Source: Paracoccus versutus
GTDB lineage: Bacteria; Pseudomonadota; Alphaproteobacteria; Rhodobacterales; Rhodobacteraceae
Direction of reading: 5' to 3'
Assembly: GCF_000763885.1 (NCBI RefSeq)
Contig: NZ_JRKO01000023.1
Span: forward strand, 20,676 to 84,675
DNA length: 64,000 bases
In this document: positions 31,226-40,321 of the stretch, one piece after another
Numbering within the stretch: the stretch's first letter is position 1
Layout: each line of letters opens with the position of its first letter
The notes under the pieces: model-generated
The model's input: only the letters and a program-made list of their open reading frames with translations
The model's database searches: none
What the model was told of the DNA's origin: nothing
Translations under genes and position numbers: made by a program

Positions 31226-33136
31226 TCAGGCCTCCGCCGCACGGCCGCGCTGCGGGATGATGCCGCGCGGACGGAACTGGATGAAGATCACGATGAACAG
31301 GATCATGAAGGTCTGCGCCGCCAGCGTGTTCGAGGGGTTGAAGGATTCGATCACCTTCGACAGCACCCCGATCAGCCCGGCGCCCGCCAGCGTGCCCCAG
31401 ATATTGCCGACGCCGCCCACCACCACGGTCATGAAGCTTTGCACGATGTATTGCTGGCCCAGCTCGGACGTGACCTGCGCGAAAAGGCCGATGGCCACCC
31501 CGGCGATCCCGGCGATGCCCGAGCCGAGGCCAAAGGTCATCATGGCGATGCGGTCGGGGTTGATGCCCATGCTGGCGGCCATGCCGGGGTTTTGCGTGAC
31601 CGCGCGCACCTCGAGCCCCAGCCGGGTGCGCTTCATGATGAACAGGAACAGCCCCAGGAACAGCACCGCAAGCACCAGGATCGCCACCCGGATCGAAGAG
31701 ATCGAGATCACGTCGTTCACGGTGATCGCCCCCTCCAGCCATGCCGGCGCGGTCAGCGGCCGGGCCTGGGTGCCGAAGATGTTCTTGGCCAGTTGTTGCA
31801 GCGCGATGGACACGCCGAAGGTCGCCAGCAGCGTCTCCAGCGGGCGATGCGCCAGGTGCCGGATCACCAGCCGGTAAAGCGCCACCCCGGCCGCGAAGGT
31901 CACTGCAAAGGCCAGCGGCAGCGCCACCACCAGCGACAGGGTGCGATCCGCGATCATGGTCTGGGTGACATAGCCGGTATAGGCGCCCATCATGATGAAT
32001 TCGCCATGCGCCATGTTGATGACGCGCATGACGCCGAAGGTGATCGCCAGCCCGATGGCGGCTAGGAAATAGATCGAGGCCAGGGACAGCGCGTCCAGCC
32101 CCAGGTCGATGCCGGACATCGCCGCCAGCCGCCATTCCGCGCCCCTTTGCGCAGCGCGGGCGGCGTCGGTCACGTCGGGGTCGGCCTCCGCATAGACCTC
32201 GAAGAAGCGGGTGCCGGCCAGCGCCGCCTCGGTCTCGGACTCGGTCGCGGCAGGGGGGACGGCGCCCGCGGCCTCCAGCGCCTCATAGGCGCGGTCGCGG
32301 GCCTGCGGGTCGGACAGTTCTGCGACGGGAACGCCGCCCACGCGGCCCTGGGCGACATGCGCGGCCAGCGCAGCGCGCTGGTCGGCGGGCGTCAGGCGCG
32401 GCTGGATCAGCCCCTCGGCGGTCAGCAGGGCGACGGCGGCCTCGCGCGGGAAATCATCCGAGCCTGGGCGCAATTCGCGGGCGATATTGGCTTGCGGCTC
32501 CTCCGCCGCGGCCAGGCGGCGCGTCGCCAGCAGCGGGTTCAGCGCGGCGCGGAAATCCAGCCCGACATCGCCCGCCATCAGCTGGATGGCGGCCACGCGG
32601 GCGGCGGGGTCGGTATCGAAGCGGATGGTCAGCAGCCTTTCGATCCGGTCGCGGCGCGCGGCCAGGACGGGATCGGCCTCGGGCGCGGCCGAGCGCAGGG
32701 CGGCCAGATGCGCGGCGGTGCCGTCGCGGGCGATGCTGGCCAGCGCGGCGGCGCGGCGGGCGCGGTCGGGGCTGGCGATCTCGCCCGCGACCAGCGCCGA
32801 TTCGATGACGCCGCGCACGCCGGAATTGGGCCGCAGCATCCTGGGCTCCGCGTCCGCGACAGGCTGTCCCGTCACCGCATCGGTGGCGCCGTCGCCGTCC
32901 ACGATCACCAGCCGCCCGCCGGCCAGGCCAAGCGCGCGGCCCGCCCAGGCCGACAGCAGCGCCAGCCCCTCGGGGCCGGTGGCGGCGATCTCGGCGACCA
33001 GCGGCCCGACCGTGCGGCGCGAGGGCTTTTCGATCTGGTCGAGGTTGTCGGCGACGACGGCTTCCAGCGCCGGGTTGGCGGCGGCAGGCAGGGCCAGAAG
33101 CAGCGTCAGCAAAAGGGCGATCAGGCGGCAGGTCAT
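31226..33136 (-). CDS. urtB: Urea ABC transporter permease UrtB with periplasmic N-terminal extension
   Basis: A 636-residue protein from ATG 33136. A signal peptide (MTCRLIALLLTLLLALPAAA) leads into about 320 residues of Ala-rich helical sequence, resembling HEAT-like scaffold sequence, before the LivH-type permease (from about 340: SLASIYFLAAIGLAITFG, RVINMAHGEFIMMGAYTG). The long extension is normal for proteobacterial UrtB, though this one is at the upper end of length. Other marks are RPLETLLATFGVSIALQQ and TQNPGMAASMGINPD. Second gene of the operon. Confidence 0.93.
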   Translation of the reverse strand: MTCRLIALLLTLLLALPAAANPALEAVVADNLDQIEKPSRRTVGPLVAEIAATGPEGLALLSAWAGRALGLAGGRLVIVDGDGATDAVTGQPVADAEPRMLRPNSGVRGVIESALVAGEIASPDRARRAAALASIARDGTAAHLAALRSAAPEADPVLAARRDRIERLLTIRFDTDPAARVAAIQLMAGDVGLDFRAALNPLLATRRLAAAEEPQANIARELRPGSDDFPREAAVALLTAEGLIQPRLTPADQRAALAAHVAQGRVGGVPVAELSDPQARDRAYEALEAAGAVPPAATESETEAALAGTRFFEVYAEADPDVTDAARAAQRGAEWRLAAMSGIDLGLDALSLASIYFLAAIGLAITFGVMRVINMAHGEFIMMGAYTGYVTQTMIADRTLSLVVALPLAFAVTFAAGVALYRLVIRHLAHRPLETLLATFGVSIALQQLAKNIFGTQARPLTAPAWLEGAITVNDVISISSIRVAILVLAVLFLGLFLFIMKRTRLGLEVRAVTQNPGMAASMGINPDRIAMMTFGLGSGIAGIAGVAIGLFAQVTSELGQQYIVQSFMTVVVGGVGNIWGTLAGAGLIGVLSKVIESFNPSNTLAAQTFMILFIVIFIQFRPRGIIPQRGRAAEA

Positions 33137-33185
33137 GGGCGCTCCCGTCCAAGGAAGGGGGCGGCGGAACCGCCCCCGCAATCTG

Positions 33186-34478
33186 TCAGTAATTCGACTG
33201 GATCTGCACGCAGCTGTCGGTCTGCGTGTTGAACATGCCGCATTTCCTGTCCTGCCAGTCGGCCTCGAGCACCGCGGATTCGGGCAGGAAGTCGGTCCAG
33301 GCGTCGCCGGGCACCGGCTCGGTCTGGCTGACGATGTCGAACTGCCCGTCCTCGCGGATCTCGCCGATCAGCACCGGCTTGGTCAGGTGGTGGTTGGGCA
33401 GGACCGTCGCCGTGCCGCCGGTCAGGTTCGGCACCTCGACGCCGACGATGGCGTCCAGCACCGGATCGACATCCGTGGTCCCGGCCTTTTCGACCGCCGC
33501 CACCCAGGCGTTGAAGCCGATCACCGTCGCCTCCATCGGGTCGTTGGTCACGCGCTTGGCGTCGCCGATGAACTTGTGCCAGTCCTCGATGAACGCGGCG
33601 TTTTCCGGCGTGTCGGCGGATTGGAAATAGTTCCAGGCGGCCAGGTGGCCCACGAGGTTCGTGGTATCCAGCCCCGAAAGCTCTTCCTCGCCGACCGAGA
33701 AGGCGATGACCGGGATGTCCTCGGCCGAGACGCCCGCCGCGGCAAGCTCCTTGTAGAAGCCGACATTGGCGTCGCCGTTGATCGTCGAGACCACGCCGAC
33801 CTTCTTGCCGTCGGCGCCAAGCGCCACCACGTCCGCGACGATCTTGGACCAGTCGGAATGCCCGAAGGGCGTGTAGTTGACGAAGATGTCGCCCTCTGCC
33901 ACGCCCTTGCCCTTCAGATAGGCGTCGAGGATGTTGTTCGTCGTGCGCGGATAGACGTAGTCGGTCCCGAGCAGCGCCCATTTCTCGACGCCCAGCTCCT
34001 CGGTCATGTAATCGACCGCCGGGATCGCCTGCTGGTTCGGGGCGGCGCCGGTATAGATGACGTTCTTCGAGCTTTCCTCGCCTTCATATTGAACGGGATA
34101 GAACATCAGCCCGTTGAGTTCCTCCAGCACCGGCAGCACGGACTTGCGCGAGACCGAGGTCCAGCAGCCGAAGATCACGTCCACCTCGGACACGGTCAGC
34201 AGTTCGCGCGCCTTCTCGGCAAAGAGCGGCCAGTCCGAGGCGGGATCGACCACCACCGCCTCCAGCGGGCGGCCCAGAAGGCCGCCCTTGGCGTTCTGGC
34301 GCTCGACCATCATCAGGACGGTGTCCTTCAGCGTGGTTTCCGAAATCGCCATCGTGCCCGACAACGAATGCAGCACGCCGATCTTGATCGGCTCGCCTTC
34401 CTGCGCCTGCGCCTGCGCGGTGCTGGCAAGGCCGGTCGAAACGGCCAGTGCGGCGGCTGCGCTGATAATCCTCTTCAT
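33186..34478 (-). CDS. urtA: Urea ABC transporter substrate-binding protein UrtA
   Basis: A 430-residue periplasmic protein with a signal peptide ending AQA (about 24). Distinctive UrtA segments: IKIGVLHSLSGTMAISE (about 31-47), FGCWTSVSRKSVLPVLEE (about 103-120), LMFYPVQYEGEESSKNV (about 123-139), STINGDANVGFYKEL and NHHLTKPVLIGEI. These identify urea or short-chain amide specificity rather than generic amino acids. It heads urtABCDE and is divergent from ureD across a 384-base gap. Confidence 0.96.
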   Translation of the reverse strand: MKRIISAAAALAVSTGLASTAQAQAQEGEPIKIGVLHSLSGTMAISETTLKDTVLMMVERQNAKGGLLGRPLEAVVVDPASDWPLFAEKARELLTVSEVDVIFGCWTSVSRKSVLPVLEELNGLMFYPVQYEGEESSKNVIYTGAAPNQQAIPAVDYMTEELGVEKWALLGTDYVYPRTTNNILDAYLKGKGVAEGDIFVNYTPFGHSDWSKIVADVVALGADGKKVGVVSTINGDANVGFYKELAAAGVSAEDIPVIAFSVGEEELSGLDTTNLVGHLAAWNYFQSADTPENAAFIEDWHKFIGDAKRVTNDPMEATVIGFNAWVAAVEKAGTTDVDPVLDAIVGVEVPNLTGGTATVLPNHHLTKPVLIGEIREDGQFDIVSQTEPVPGDAWTDFLPESAVLEADWQDRKCGMFNTQTDSCVQIQSNY

Positions 34479-34862
34479 CCCTGTCTTCCCTTCCCTGTGT
34501 CATTGGCAGCGGGTTCAGGGGCACTAGAGGCCATCGGCGGCACCGCGCCAAATCCCATGCCGCGGCGCGGCGCCGGGCGACATGCGGTGATGAAGTTTCA
34601 GCCAGTTCCGCGGGCGATCGCTTGCCGAACGGGCAGAAATGGATCGAAGCAGGGCCGGGGCGGTCGGTTTTCCCGGCCCAGGTCCGGCACCGGCGGCCAA
34701 AGGGCGGCAGGCGTTCGGCGATTGCCCAAAAACCCGTCGCCGTGGCGAATATCCGGGCAGGTTGCCGGGCGTTTTGCCCCGGCCGCTTGGCGGCGGCTGC
34801 CCATCGGTTGATCGCCGCCCTGTTTCATGGCCGAGGTCGGGGCAACGCATCGGGATCCGCTC
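34479..34862. other. Divergent gap between urtA and ureD
   Basis: This 384-base gap must hold the promoters of the urt and ure operons. I looked for a sigma-54 TGGC-N-TTGC element and an NtrC-type dyad and found no convincing match. No small gene is credible. Confidence 0.5.
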
Positions 34863-35657
34863 ATGGCTTTGGACATCTCCAGTTCGGTTCAGGCATTGCC
34901 GCGCAGCCACGGCGCGGCGCAGCTGTCGCGTGCCGAAGGGCGGCTGCGGCGCCTGCACCAGCAAGGCTGCCTCAAGATCCTGATGCCGCGGAACCGCTGC
35001 GAGGCGGTGGTGGTCAATACCGCCGGCGGCATCACCGGCGGCGACCGGCTGGCGCTTGGCATCCATGCGGGCCGGGGCGAAAGCCTGACGGTGACGACGC
35101 AGGCGGCCGAGCGCGTCTATCGCAGCGCCGGCGGGGCAGGGCAGGTGTCGAACCTCCTGACGCTTGACGAAGGCGCCCGCATCGACTGGCTGCCGCAGGA
35201 GACGATCCTGTTCGAGGGCTCGGCCCTCGAACGGCGGCTGACCGTGGAGATGGCGCCGGGCGCGACGCTGCTGGCCGCCGAAAGCGTGGTCTTCGGGCGC
35301 GCGGCGCATGGGGAAACGCTGCGCCGGTTCCATCTGCGCGACCATTGGCGCATCCGCCGCGGCGACCGCCTGATCCATGCCGAGGCGATGCGGCTGGACG
35401 GGATGCCCACGGGGCCCGCCACCCTGGCGGGGGTGCGCGCCGCCGCCACCATGATCCTTGCCGCGCCGGGGGCCGAGCATGGGCTGGACGCGGCCCGCGC
35501 GGCGATCCCCCAGGGCGCCGAGGCCGGGGTCAGCGCGCTGCCGGGCCTGCTGGTGGCGCGGTTCCTGGCACCCTCGGCCCAGGCCCTGCGGGCGGCGCTG
35601 GTGCCGCTCATCGCGCATTTCCGCGCCGGCCCGCCGCCGCGCGTCTGGCAATTGTGA
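34863..35657 (+). CDS. ureD: Urease accessory protein UreD
   Basis: A 264-residue accessory protein. Core motifs are [12 protein letters not shown] (about 53-64), [11 protein letters not shown] (about 78-88) and [16 protein letters not shown] (about 107-122). UreD binds apo-urease and, with UreF and UreG, forms the scaffold for nickel insertion. Start choice is uncertain: ATG 34863 lacks a strong ribosome site, and an in-frame ATG at 34827 would add 12 residues. The first gene of ureD-A-J-B-C-E-F-G. Confidence 0.93.
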   Translation: MALDISSSVQALPRSHGAAQLSRAEGRLRRLHQQGCLKILMPRNRCEAVVVNTAGGITGGDRLALGIHAGRGESLTVTTQAAERVYRSAGGAGQVSNLLTLDEGARIDWLPQETILFEGSALERRLTVEMAPGATLLAAESVVFGRAAHGETLRRFHLRDHWRIRRGDRLIHAEAMRLDGMPTGPATLAGVRAAATMILAAPGAEHGLDAARAAIPQGAEAGVSALPGLLVARFLAPSAQALRAALVPLIAHFRAGPPPRVWQL

Positions 35658-35665
35658 GGCGAAAG

Positions 35666-35968
35666 ATGAACCTGACACCCCGCGAAAAGGACAAGCTGCT
35701 GGTGGCCATGGCCGCCATCGTCGCCCGCAACCGCATGGCGCGCGGCGTCAGGCTGAACCACCCCGAGGCCGTCGCCATCATCACCGACGCCGTGGTCGAG
35801 GGTGCCCGCGACGGCCGCTCGGTCGCCGACCTGATGTCCTGGGGCGCCGAGATCCTGCGCGCCGAGGATTGCATGGAAGGCGTGCCCGAGATGATCCCCG
35901 AGATCCAGGTCGAGGCCACCTTTCCCGACGGCACCAAGCTGGTGACGGTCCACCATCCCATCCGCTGA
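35666..35968 (+). CDS. ureA: Urease gamma subunit UreA
   Basis: A 100-residue subunit, the normal length; ATG 35666 follows [60 protein letters not shown] and the C-terminal VHHPIR are all conserved. It assembles with UreB and UreC in the cytoplasmic urease. Confidence 0.97.
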   Translation: MNLTPREKDKLLVAMAAIVARNRMARGVRLNHPEAVAIITDAVVEGARDGRSVADLMSWGAEILRAEDCMEGVPEMIPEIQVEATFPDGTKLVTVHHPIR

Positions 35969-35979
35969 AGGACTTCGCG

Positions 35980-36522
35980 ATGAAAAAGCTTCTTGCCGCC
36001 CTGCTGCTGGCACCGACCGCGGCCCTTGCCCACACCGGCCACGGCGGGGGCGCGCCCCTGGTGGCGGGCCTGTCCCACCCGATGGGCGGGGCCGATCACC
36101 TGCTGGCCATGCTGGCTGTGGGCCTGTGGGCGGCCGGCATCGGCGGACGGGCGATCTGGGCGCTGCCGCTGGCCTTCGTGGCGGCGATGGTCGCGGGCGG
36201 CGCGCTGGGTGCGGCGGGGGTCGGCCTGCCGCTGGTCGAGCCGGTGATCCTGGCCTCATCCATCGTCATCGGGGCCGCGATCGCGCTGGCCCTGCGGCCG
36301 GGCTTGGCCATGGTGCTGCCGGTGATCGCGGTCTTCGGCATGATGCACGGCCATGCGCACGGGATCGAAGGCCCGGCGCAGGGGCTGGCCGCCTATGCCG
36401 CGGGCTTTGCGCTGGCGACGGCGGGCCTGCACGGCATCGGCATCGCGCTGGGGCGCCTGCCGCTGGCGCGCTGGCTGGGCGCTGCGACCGCCGCGGCGGG
36501 CCTTGCGCTGGCGGTGGCCTGA
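35980..36522 (+). CDS. ureJ: HupE/UreJ-family membrane protein (putative nickel permease)
   Basis: A 180-residue protein with a signal sequence (residues 1-17) followed by the hallmark HTGHGGG-ending leader, [19 protein letters not shown] (about 33-51) and [10 protein letters not shown] (about 121-130) across about six helices. HupE/UreJ proteins are thought to move nickel for hydrogenase or urease. Insertion between ureA and ureB is a known arrangement in alphaproteobacterial urease operons. The ureB start lies two bases past its stop. Confidence 0.92.
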   Translation: MKKLLAALLLAPTAALAHTGHGGGAPLVAGLSHPMGGADHLLAMLAVGLWAAGIGGRAIWALPLAFVAAMVAGGALGAAGVGLPLVEPVILASSIVIGAAIALALRPGLAMVLPVIAVFGMMHGHAHGIEGPAQGLAAYAAGFALATAGLHGIGIALGRLPLARWLGAATAAAGLALAVA

Positions 36523-36523
36523 G

Positions 36524-36829
36524 ATGATCCCCGGAGAGATCATCCCCGCCGAGGGCGAGATCGTGCTGAACGCCGGCCGCCCCCGCCTGGTCCTGACCGT
36601 CGCCAATACCGGCGACCGCCCGGTGCAGGTCGGCAGCCATTACCATTTCGCCGAAACCAACCCGGCGCTGGATTTCGACCGCGAGGCCGCGCGAGGGATG
36701 CGCCTCGACATCGCCGCCGGCACCGCGATCCGCTTCGAGCCGGGCCAGACCCGCGACGTGGGCCTGATCCCCTTTGCGGGCGACCGCCGGGTCTTCGGCT
36801 TTCGCGCCGCCGTCATGGGAGAGCTGTAG
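36524..36829 (+). CDS. ureB: Urease beta subunit UreB
   Basis: A 101-residue subunit. [37 protein letters not shown] (about 37-54), [17 protein letters not shown] and [12 protein letters not shown] are family constants. Starts at ATG 36524 right after the ureJ stop; the ureC start is two bases past its own stop, so translation is coupled. Confidence 0.97.
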   Translation: MIPGEIIPAEGEIVLNAGRPRLVLTVANTGDRPVQVGSHYHFAETNPALDFDREAARGMRLDIAAGTAIRFEPGQTRDVGLIPFAGDRRVFGFRAAVMGEL

Positions 36830-36830
36830 G

Positions 36831-38522
36831 ATGCCCGCCACGCTGTCCCGCGCCGATTACGCGGCGATCTATGGCCCCACCACCGGCGACTGCGTGCGCC
36901 TGGCCGACACCGAACTGGTCATCGAGGTCGAGCGCGACCTGACCACCTATGGCGAAGAGGTCAAGTTCGGCGGCGGCAAGGTCATCCGCGACGGCATGGG
37001 CCAGTCGCAGAAATCCCGCGCCGAGGGCGCGATGGACACCGTCATCACCAACGCGCTGATCGTGGATGCGACCGGCATCTACAAGGCGGACGTGGGCCTG
37101 CGGGACGGGCGCATCGCGGTGATCGGCAAGGCCGGCAACCCCGATACCCAGCCCGCCGTCACCGTGCTGATCGGGCCGGGGACCGAGATCATCGCCGGCG
37201 AAGGCCGCATCCTGACCGCCGGCGCCATGGACGCGCATATCCATTTCATCTGCCCCCAGCAGATCGACGATGCGCTGCATTCGGGCATCACCACCATGCT
37301 GGGCGGCGGCACCGGCCCGGCGCATGGTACGCTGGCCACCACCTGCACGCCGGGGCCCTGGCATATCGGCCGGATGCTGCAAGCCGCGGACGCCTTCCCG
37401 ATGAACCTCGCGTTTGCGGGCAAGGGCAACGCCTCGCTGCCCGCCGCGCTGGAGGAACAGATCCGCGCCGGCGCCTGCGCGATGAAGCTGCACGAGGACT
37501 GGGGCACCACCCCCGCCGCCATCGACTGCTGCCTTTCCGTCGCCGACCGCATGGACGTGCAGGTGATGATCCACACCGACACGCTGAACGAAAGCGGTTT
37601 TGTCGAGGACACCATCGCCGCCATCGCCGGCCGCACCATCCATGCCTTCCATACCGAGGGCGCGGGCGGCGGCCATGCGCCCGACATCATCCGAGTGGCG
37701 GGGCTGGCGAACGTGATCCCGTCCTCGACCAACCCGACGCGGCCCTTCACCGTCAACACGATGGAAGAGCATCTGGACATGCTGATGGTCTGCCATCACT
37801 TGGACCGCTCGATCCCGGAAGACATCGCCTTTGCCGAATCCCGCATCCGGCGCGAGACCATCGCGGCCGAGGACATCCTGCACGACATTGGTGCCATGTC
37901 GATCATCTCCTCCGACAGCCAGGCCATGGGCCGGGTGGGCGAGGTGCTGATCCGCACCTGGCAGACCGCCCACAAGATGCGGGTGCAAAGGGGCGTGCTG
38001 GGCGATGGCCCGGCCGACAATTTCCGCGTCCGCCGCTATGTCGCGAAATACACCATCAACCCGGCCATCGCGCATGGATTGGCGCATGAGATCGGTTCGG
38101 TCGAGCCGGGCAAGCGCGCCGACCTGGTGCTGTGGAACCCCGCCTTCTTCGGCGTCAAGCCCGAGATGGTGCTGCTGGGCGGCACCGTGGTCATGGCGCA
38201 GATGGGCGATCCCAACGCCTCGATCCCGACGCCGCAGCCGGTGCATTCGCGGCCCATGTTCGGGGCCTTCGGGCGCTCGGTCGAACGCAGCGCCGTGACC
38301 TTCGTCAGCCGCGATGCCGAGCTGGGCCATCTGGGGCTGGCCAAGGACACGGTCGCCGTGCGCGGCACGCGCGGCATCGGCAAGGCGCAGATGGTGCTGA
38401 ACGACGCCACCCCCGAGATCCATGTCGACCCCGAAACCTACGAGGTGCGCGCGGATGGCGAGTTGCTGACCTGCCAGCCCGCCGAAAGCCTGCCCATGAC
38501 GCAACGCTATTTCCTGTTCTGA
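36831..38522 (+). CDS. ureC: Urease alpha subunit UreC (catalytic)
   Basis: A 563-residue subunit, close to the usual 565-572. Nickel ligands and catalytic residues are visible: AHIHF (two His), the carbamylated lysine in [35 protein letters not shown], the flap Cys-His pair in MVCHHLD, and the aspartate in SDSQAMGR. It hydrolyses urea to ammonia and carbamate at a dinuclear Ni centre. [12 protein letters not shown] replaces the commoner GAIGLKLHEDWG but keeps the lysine. All catalytic residues are intact. Confidence 0.98.
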   Translation: MPATLSRADYAAIYGPTTGDCVRLADTELVIEVERDLTTYGEEVKFGGGKVIRDGMGQSQKSRAEGAMDTVITNALIVDATGIYKADVGLRDGRIAVIGKAGNPDTQPAVTVLIGPGTEIIAGEGRILTAGAMDAHIHFICPQQIDDALHSGITTMLGGGTGPAHGTLATTCTPGPWHIGRMLQAADAFPMNLAFAGKGNASLPAALEEQIRAGACAMKLHEDWGTTPAAIDCCLSVADRMDVQVMIHTDTLNESGFVEDTIAAIAGRTIHAFHTEGAGGGHAPDIIRVAGLANVIPSSTNPTRPFTVNTMEEHLDMLMVCHHLDRSIPEDIAFAESRIRRETIAAEDILHDIGAMSIISSDSQAMGRVGEVLIRTWQTAHKMRVQRGVLGDGPADNFRVRRYVAKYTINPAIAHGLAHEIGSVEPGKRADLVLWNPAFFGVKPEMVLLGGTVVMAQMGDPNASIPTPQPVHSRPMFGAFGRSVERSAVTFVSRDAELGHLGLAKDTVAVRGTRGIGKAQMVLNDATPEIHVDPETYEVRADGELLTCQPAESLPMTQRYFLF

Positions 38523-38524
38523 CG

Positions 38525-39022
38525 ATGAAAGCCACCGCCGTCCTTCACCCGCCGCTTGCCGCCCGGCCCATCGACCGGGTCGAGCTGGACTACGATGCCC
38601 GCTTCCTGCGCCGCAAGCTGCTGCGCACCCGCTCGGGCGCCGACCTGCTGGTCGATCTGCCGAAAGTCACCGCGCTGGCCCATGGCGACGCGCTGCTGAG
38701 CGATGCCGGCCCGGTCGAGGTCGTCGCCGCAGCCGAGCCGGTGCTGATCGTCACCGGCGACCTGCCGCGCCTGGCCTGGCATATCGGCAACCGCCACACC
38801 CCCTGCCAGATCGAGCCCTTCCACCTGGTCATCCGCGCCGATCACGTCCTGCGCGCCATGCTGCAGGGCCTGGGCGCGACCGTGACCGAGGCGTGGCGCC
38901 CCTTTACCCCCGAAGGCGGCGCCTATGGCCCGGCCCAGGTCATGGGCCATTCGCATGGGCATGGACATGGGGACGGGCACGGGCACCAGCATGCGCATGG
39001 CCACCCCCACCCCCATGGCTGA
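38525..39022 (+). CDS. ureE: Urease nickel metallochaperone UreE
   Basis: A 165-residue protein. An N-terminal peptide-binding domain is followed by the metal-binding domain, with WHIGNRHTPCQIE (about 87-99) and DHVLRAMLQGLGA (about 109-121). The C-terminal tail is His-rich (GHSHGHGHGDGHGHQHAHG), as in nickel-storing UreE proteins. It hands Ni to UreG. It overlaps the following gene. Confidence 0.95.
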   Translation: MKATAVLHPPLAARPIDRVELDYDARFLRRKLLRTRSGADLLVDLPKVTALAHGDALLSDAGPVEVVAAAEPVLIVTGDLPRLAWHIGNRHTPCQIEPFHLVIRADHVLRAMLQGLGATVTEAWRPFTPEGGAYGPAQVMGHSHGHGHGDGHGHQHAHGHPHPHG

Positions 39023-39641
39023 GCTTGCCGCGCTGCAACGGCTGTTTGCCTGGCTGTCGCCCGCCTGGCCGGTGGGCAGCTTTGCCTATTCGCACGGCAT
39101 CGAGCAGGCCATCGCCGATGGCTGGCTGACCGGGCCGGACGCGGTGCAGGACTGGATCGCCGACATCCTGCGCCACGGCGCGGGCCGCAATGACGCGATC
39201 CTCTTGGCCCATGCCTGGCGGGGCGAGGATGTGGCCGAGCTTGCCCTGGCGCTGTCCGGTTGCGCCGAGCGTCGCCGCGAGGCGGCCGAGCAGGGGGCAA
39301 GCTTCGCCCGCGCCCTCTCGGCCGTCGAGGGCGCGCTGCCACCCGCCCCCTATCCCGTCGCCATCGGCATGGCGGCCGCCCGTGCGGGGGTGCCGCTTGC
39401 CGAAACGCTGGCGCTCTTCCTGCAGGCCTTTGCCTCGAACCTGGTCACGGCCTGCGTCAAGTCCGTGCCCATCGGCCCGACCCAGGGCCAGCGCATGCTG
39501 GCCGCCCTGATGCCGTTGATCCGCGAGATCGCCGCCGAGGCCGAGGTCGCGACGCTGGACGAGCTGGGCGGCTACGCCTTGCGCGGCGACCTGGCCGCCA
39601 TCCGCCACGAAACGCTGCAACCGAGGATCTATCGCACATGA
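39015..39641 (+). CDS. ureF: Urease accessory protein UreF
   Basis: A 208-residue protein. [20 protein letters not shown] (about 9-28) and the C-terminal [14 protein letters not shown] (about 151-164) are conserved. UreF acts with UreD and UreG in nickel insertion. The start is uncertain: ATG 39015 sits inside the ureE 3' end, and in-frame ATGs at 38991 and 38997 are alternatives. It overlaps ureG by ATGA. Confidence 0.93.
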   Translation: MAELAALQRLFAWLSPAWPVGSFAYSHGIEQAIADGWLTGPDAVQDWIADILRHGAGRNDAILLAHAWRGEDVAELALALSGCAERRREAAEQGASFARALSAVEGALPPAPYPVAIGMAAARAGVPLAETLALFLQAFASNLVTACVKSVPIGPTQGQRMLAALMPLIREIAAEAEVATLDELGGYALRGDLAAIRHETLQPRIYRT

Positions 39642-40258
39642 CCAGCCCGAACGGCCCGCTTCGCATCGGCATCGGCGGCCCGGTCGGCGCGGGCAAGACC
39701 CGCCTGACCGAGGCGCTTTGCCGGGCGCTGTCGCAAGACCTGTCCGTCGCCGCGATCACCAACGACATCTATACGCGCGAGGATGCCGAATACCTGATGC
39801 GCGTGCAGGCCCTGCCGCTGGAGCGCATCCGCGGCGTCGAGACCGGCGGCTGCCCGCATACGGCGATCCGCGAGGATTGCTCGATCAACCTTGCCGCCGT
39901 CGAAGAGCTGACGGCGGCCTTTCCCGACCTCGACGTGATCCTGATCGAGTCGGGGGGCGACAACCTGTCGGCCACCTTCTCGCCGGAACTGGCGGACCTG
40001 ACGGTCTATCAGATCGACTGCGGCATGGGCGACGACATCCCGCGCAAGGGCGGGCCGGGGGTCACGCGCTCGGACCTGCTGGTCGTCAACAAGATCGACA
40101 TCGCCGAGGCGGTGGGCTGCGACCGCGACCGCATGGCGCGCGACGCGGCCCGGCAACGCGGCGCGCGCCCGGTGCGCTTCTGCTCCCTGCGCACCGGCGA
40201 GGGCGTGGCCGAGGTCGTGGCCGAGATCCGCCGCCTGGGCGGGCTGGACGGCGCCTGA
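39638..40258 (+). CDS. ureG: Urease accessory GTPase UreG
   Basis: A 206-residue SIMIBI GTPase. P-loop [13 protein letters not shown] (about 11-23), [30 protein letters not shown] (about 66-82, nickel-binding Cys-Pro-His), [16 protein letters not shown] and NKIDIA (G4). It drives GTP-dependent Ni delivery to UreC. Last gene of the urease operon; its end runs almost directly into the decayed receptor on the opposite strand. Confidence 0.97.
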   Translation: MTSPNGPLRIGIGGPVGAGKTRLTEALCRALSQDLSVAAITNDIYTREDAEYLMRVQALPLERIRGVETGGCPHTAIREDCSINLAAVEELTAAFPDLDVILIESGGDNLSATFSPELADLTVYQIDCGMGDDIPRKGGPGVTRSDLLVVNKIDIAEAVGCDRDRMARDAARQRGARPVRFCSLRTGEGVAEVVAEIRRLGGLDGA

Positions 40259-40321
40259 CCCGCCTGCCGCCGCGCGACCCTGGGGCAGGGCGGCCCGGTC
40301 CCTGCCGGGGCACCCTTTGCA

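Noticed and set aside
34479..34862. Sigma-54/NtrC control site for urea genes
   Set aside because: Expected from biology, but no TGGC-N-TTGC pair or good NtrC dyad was visible on either strand.
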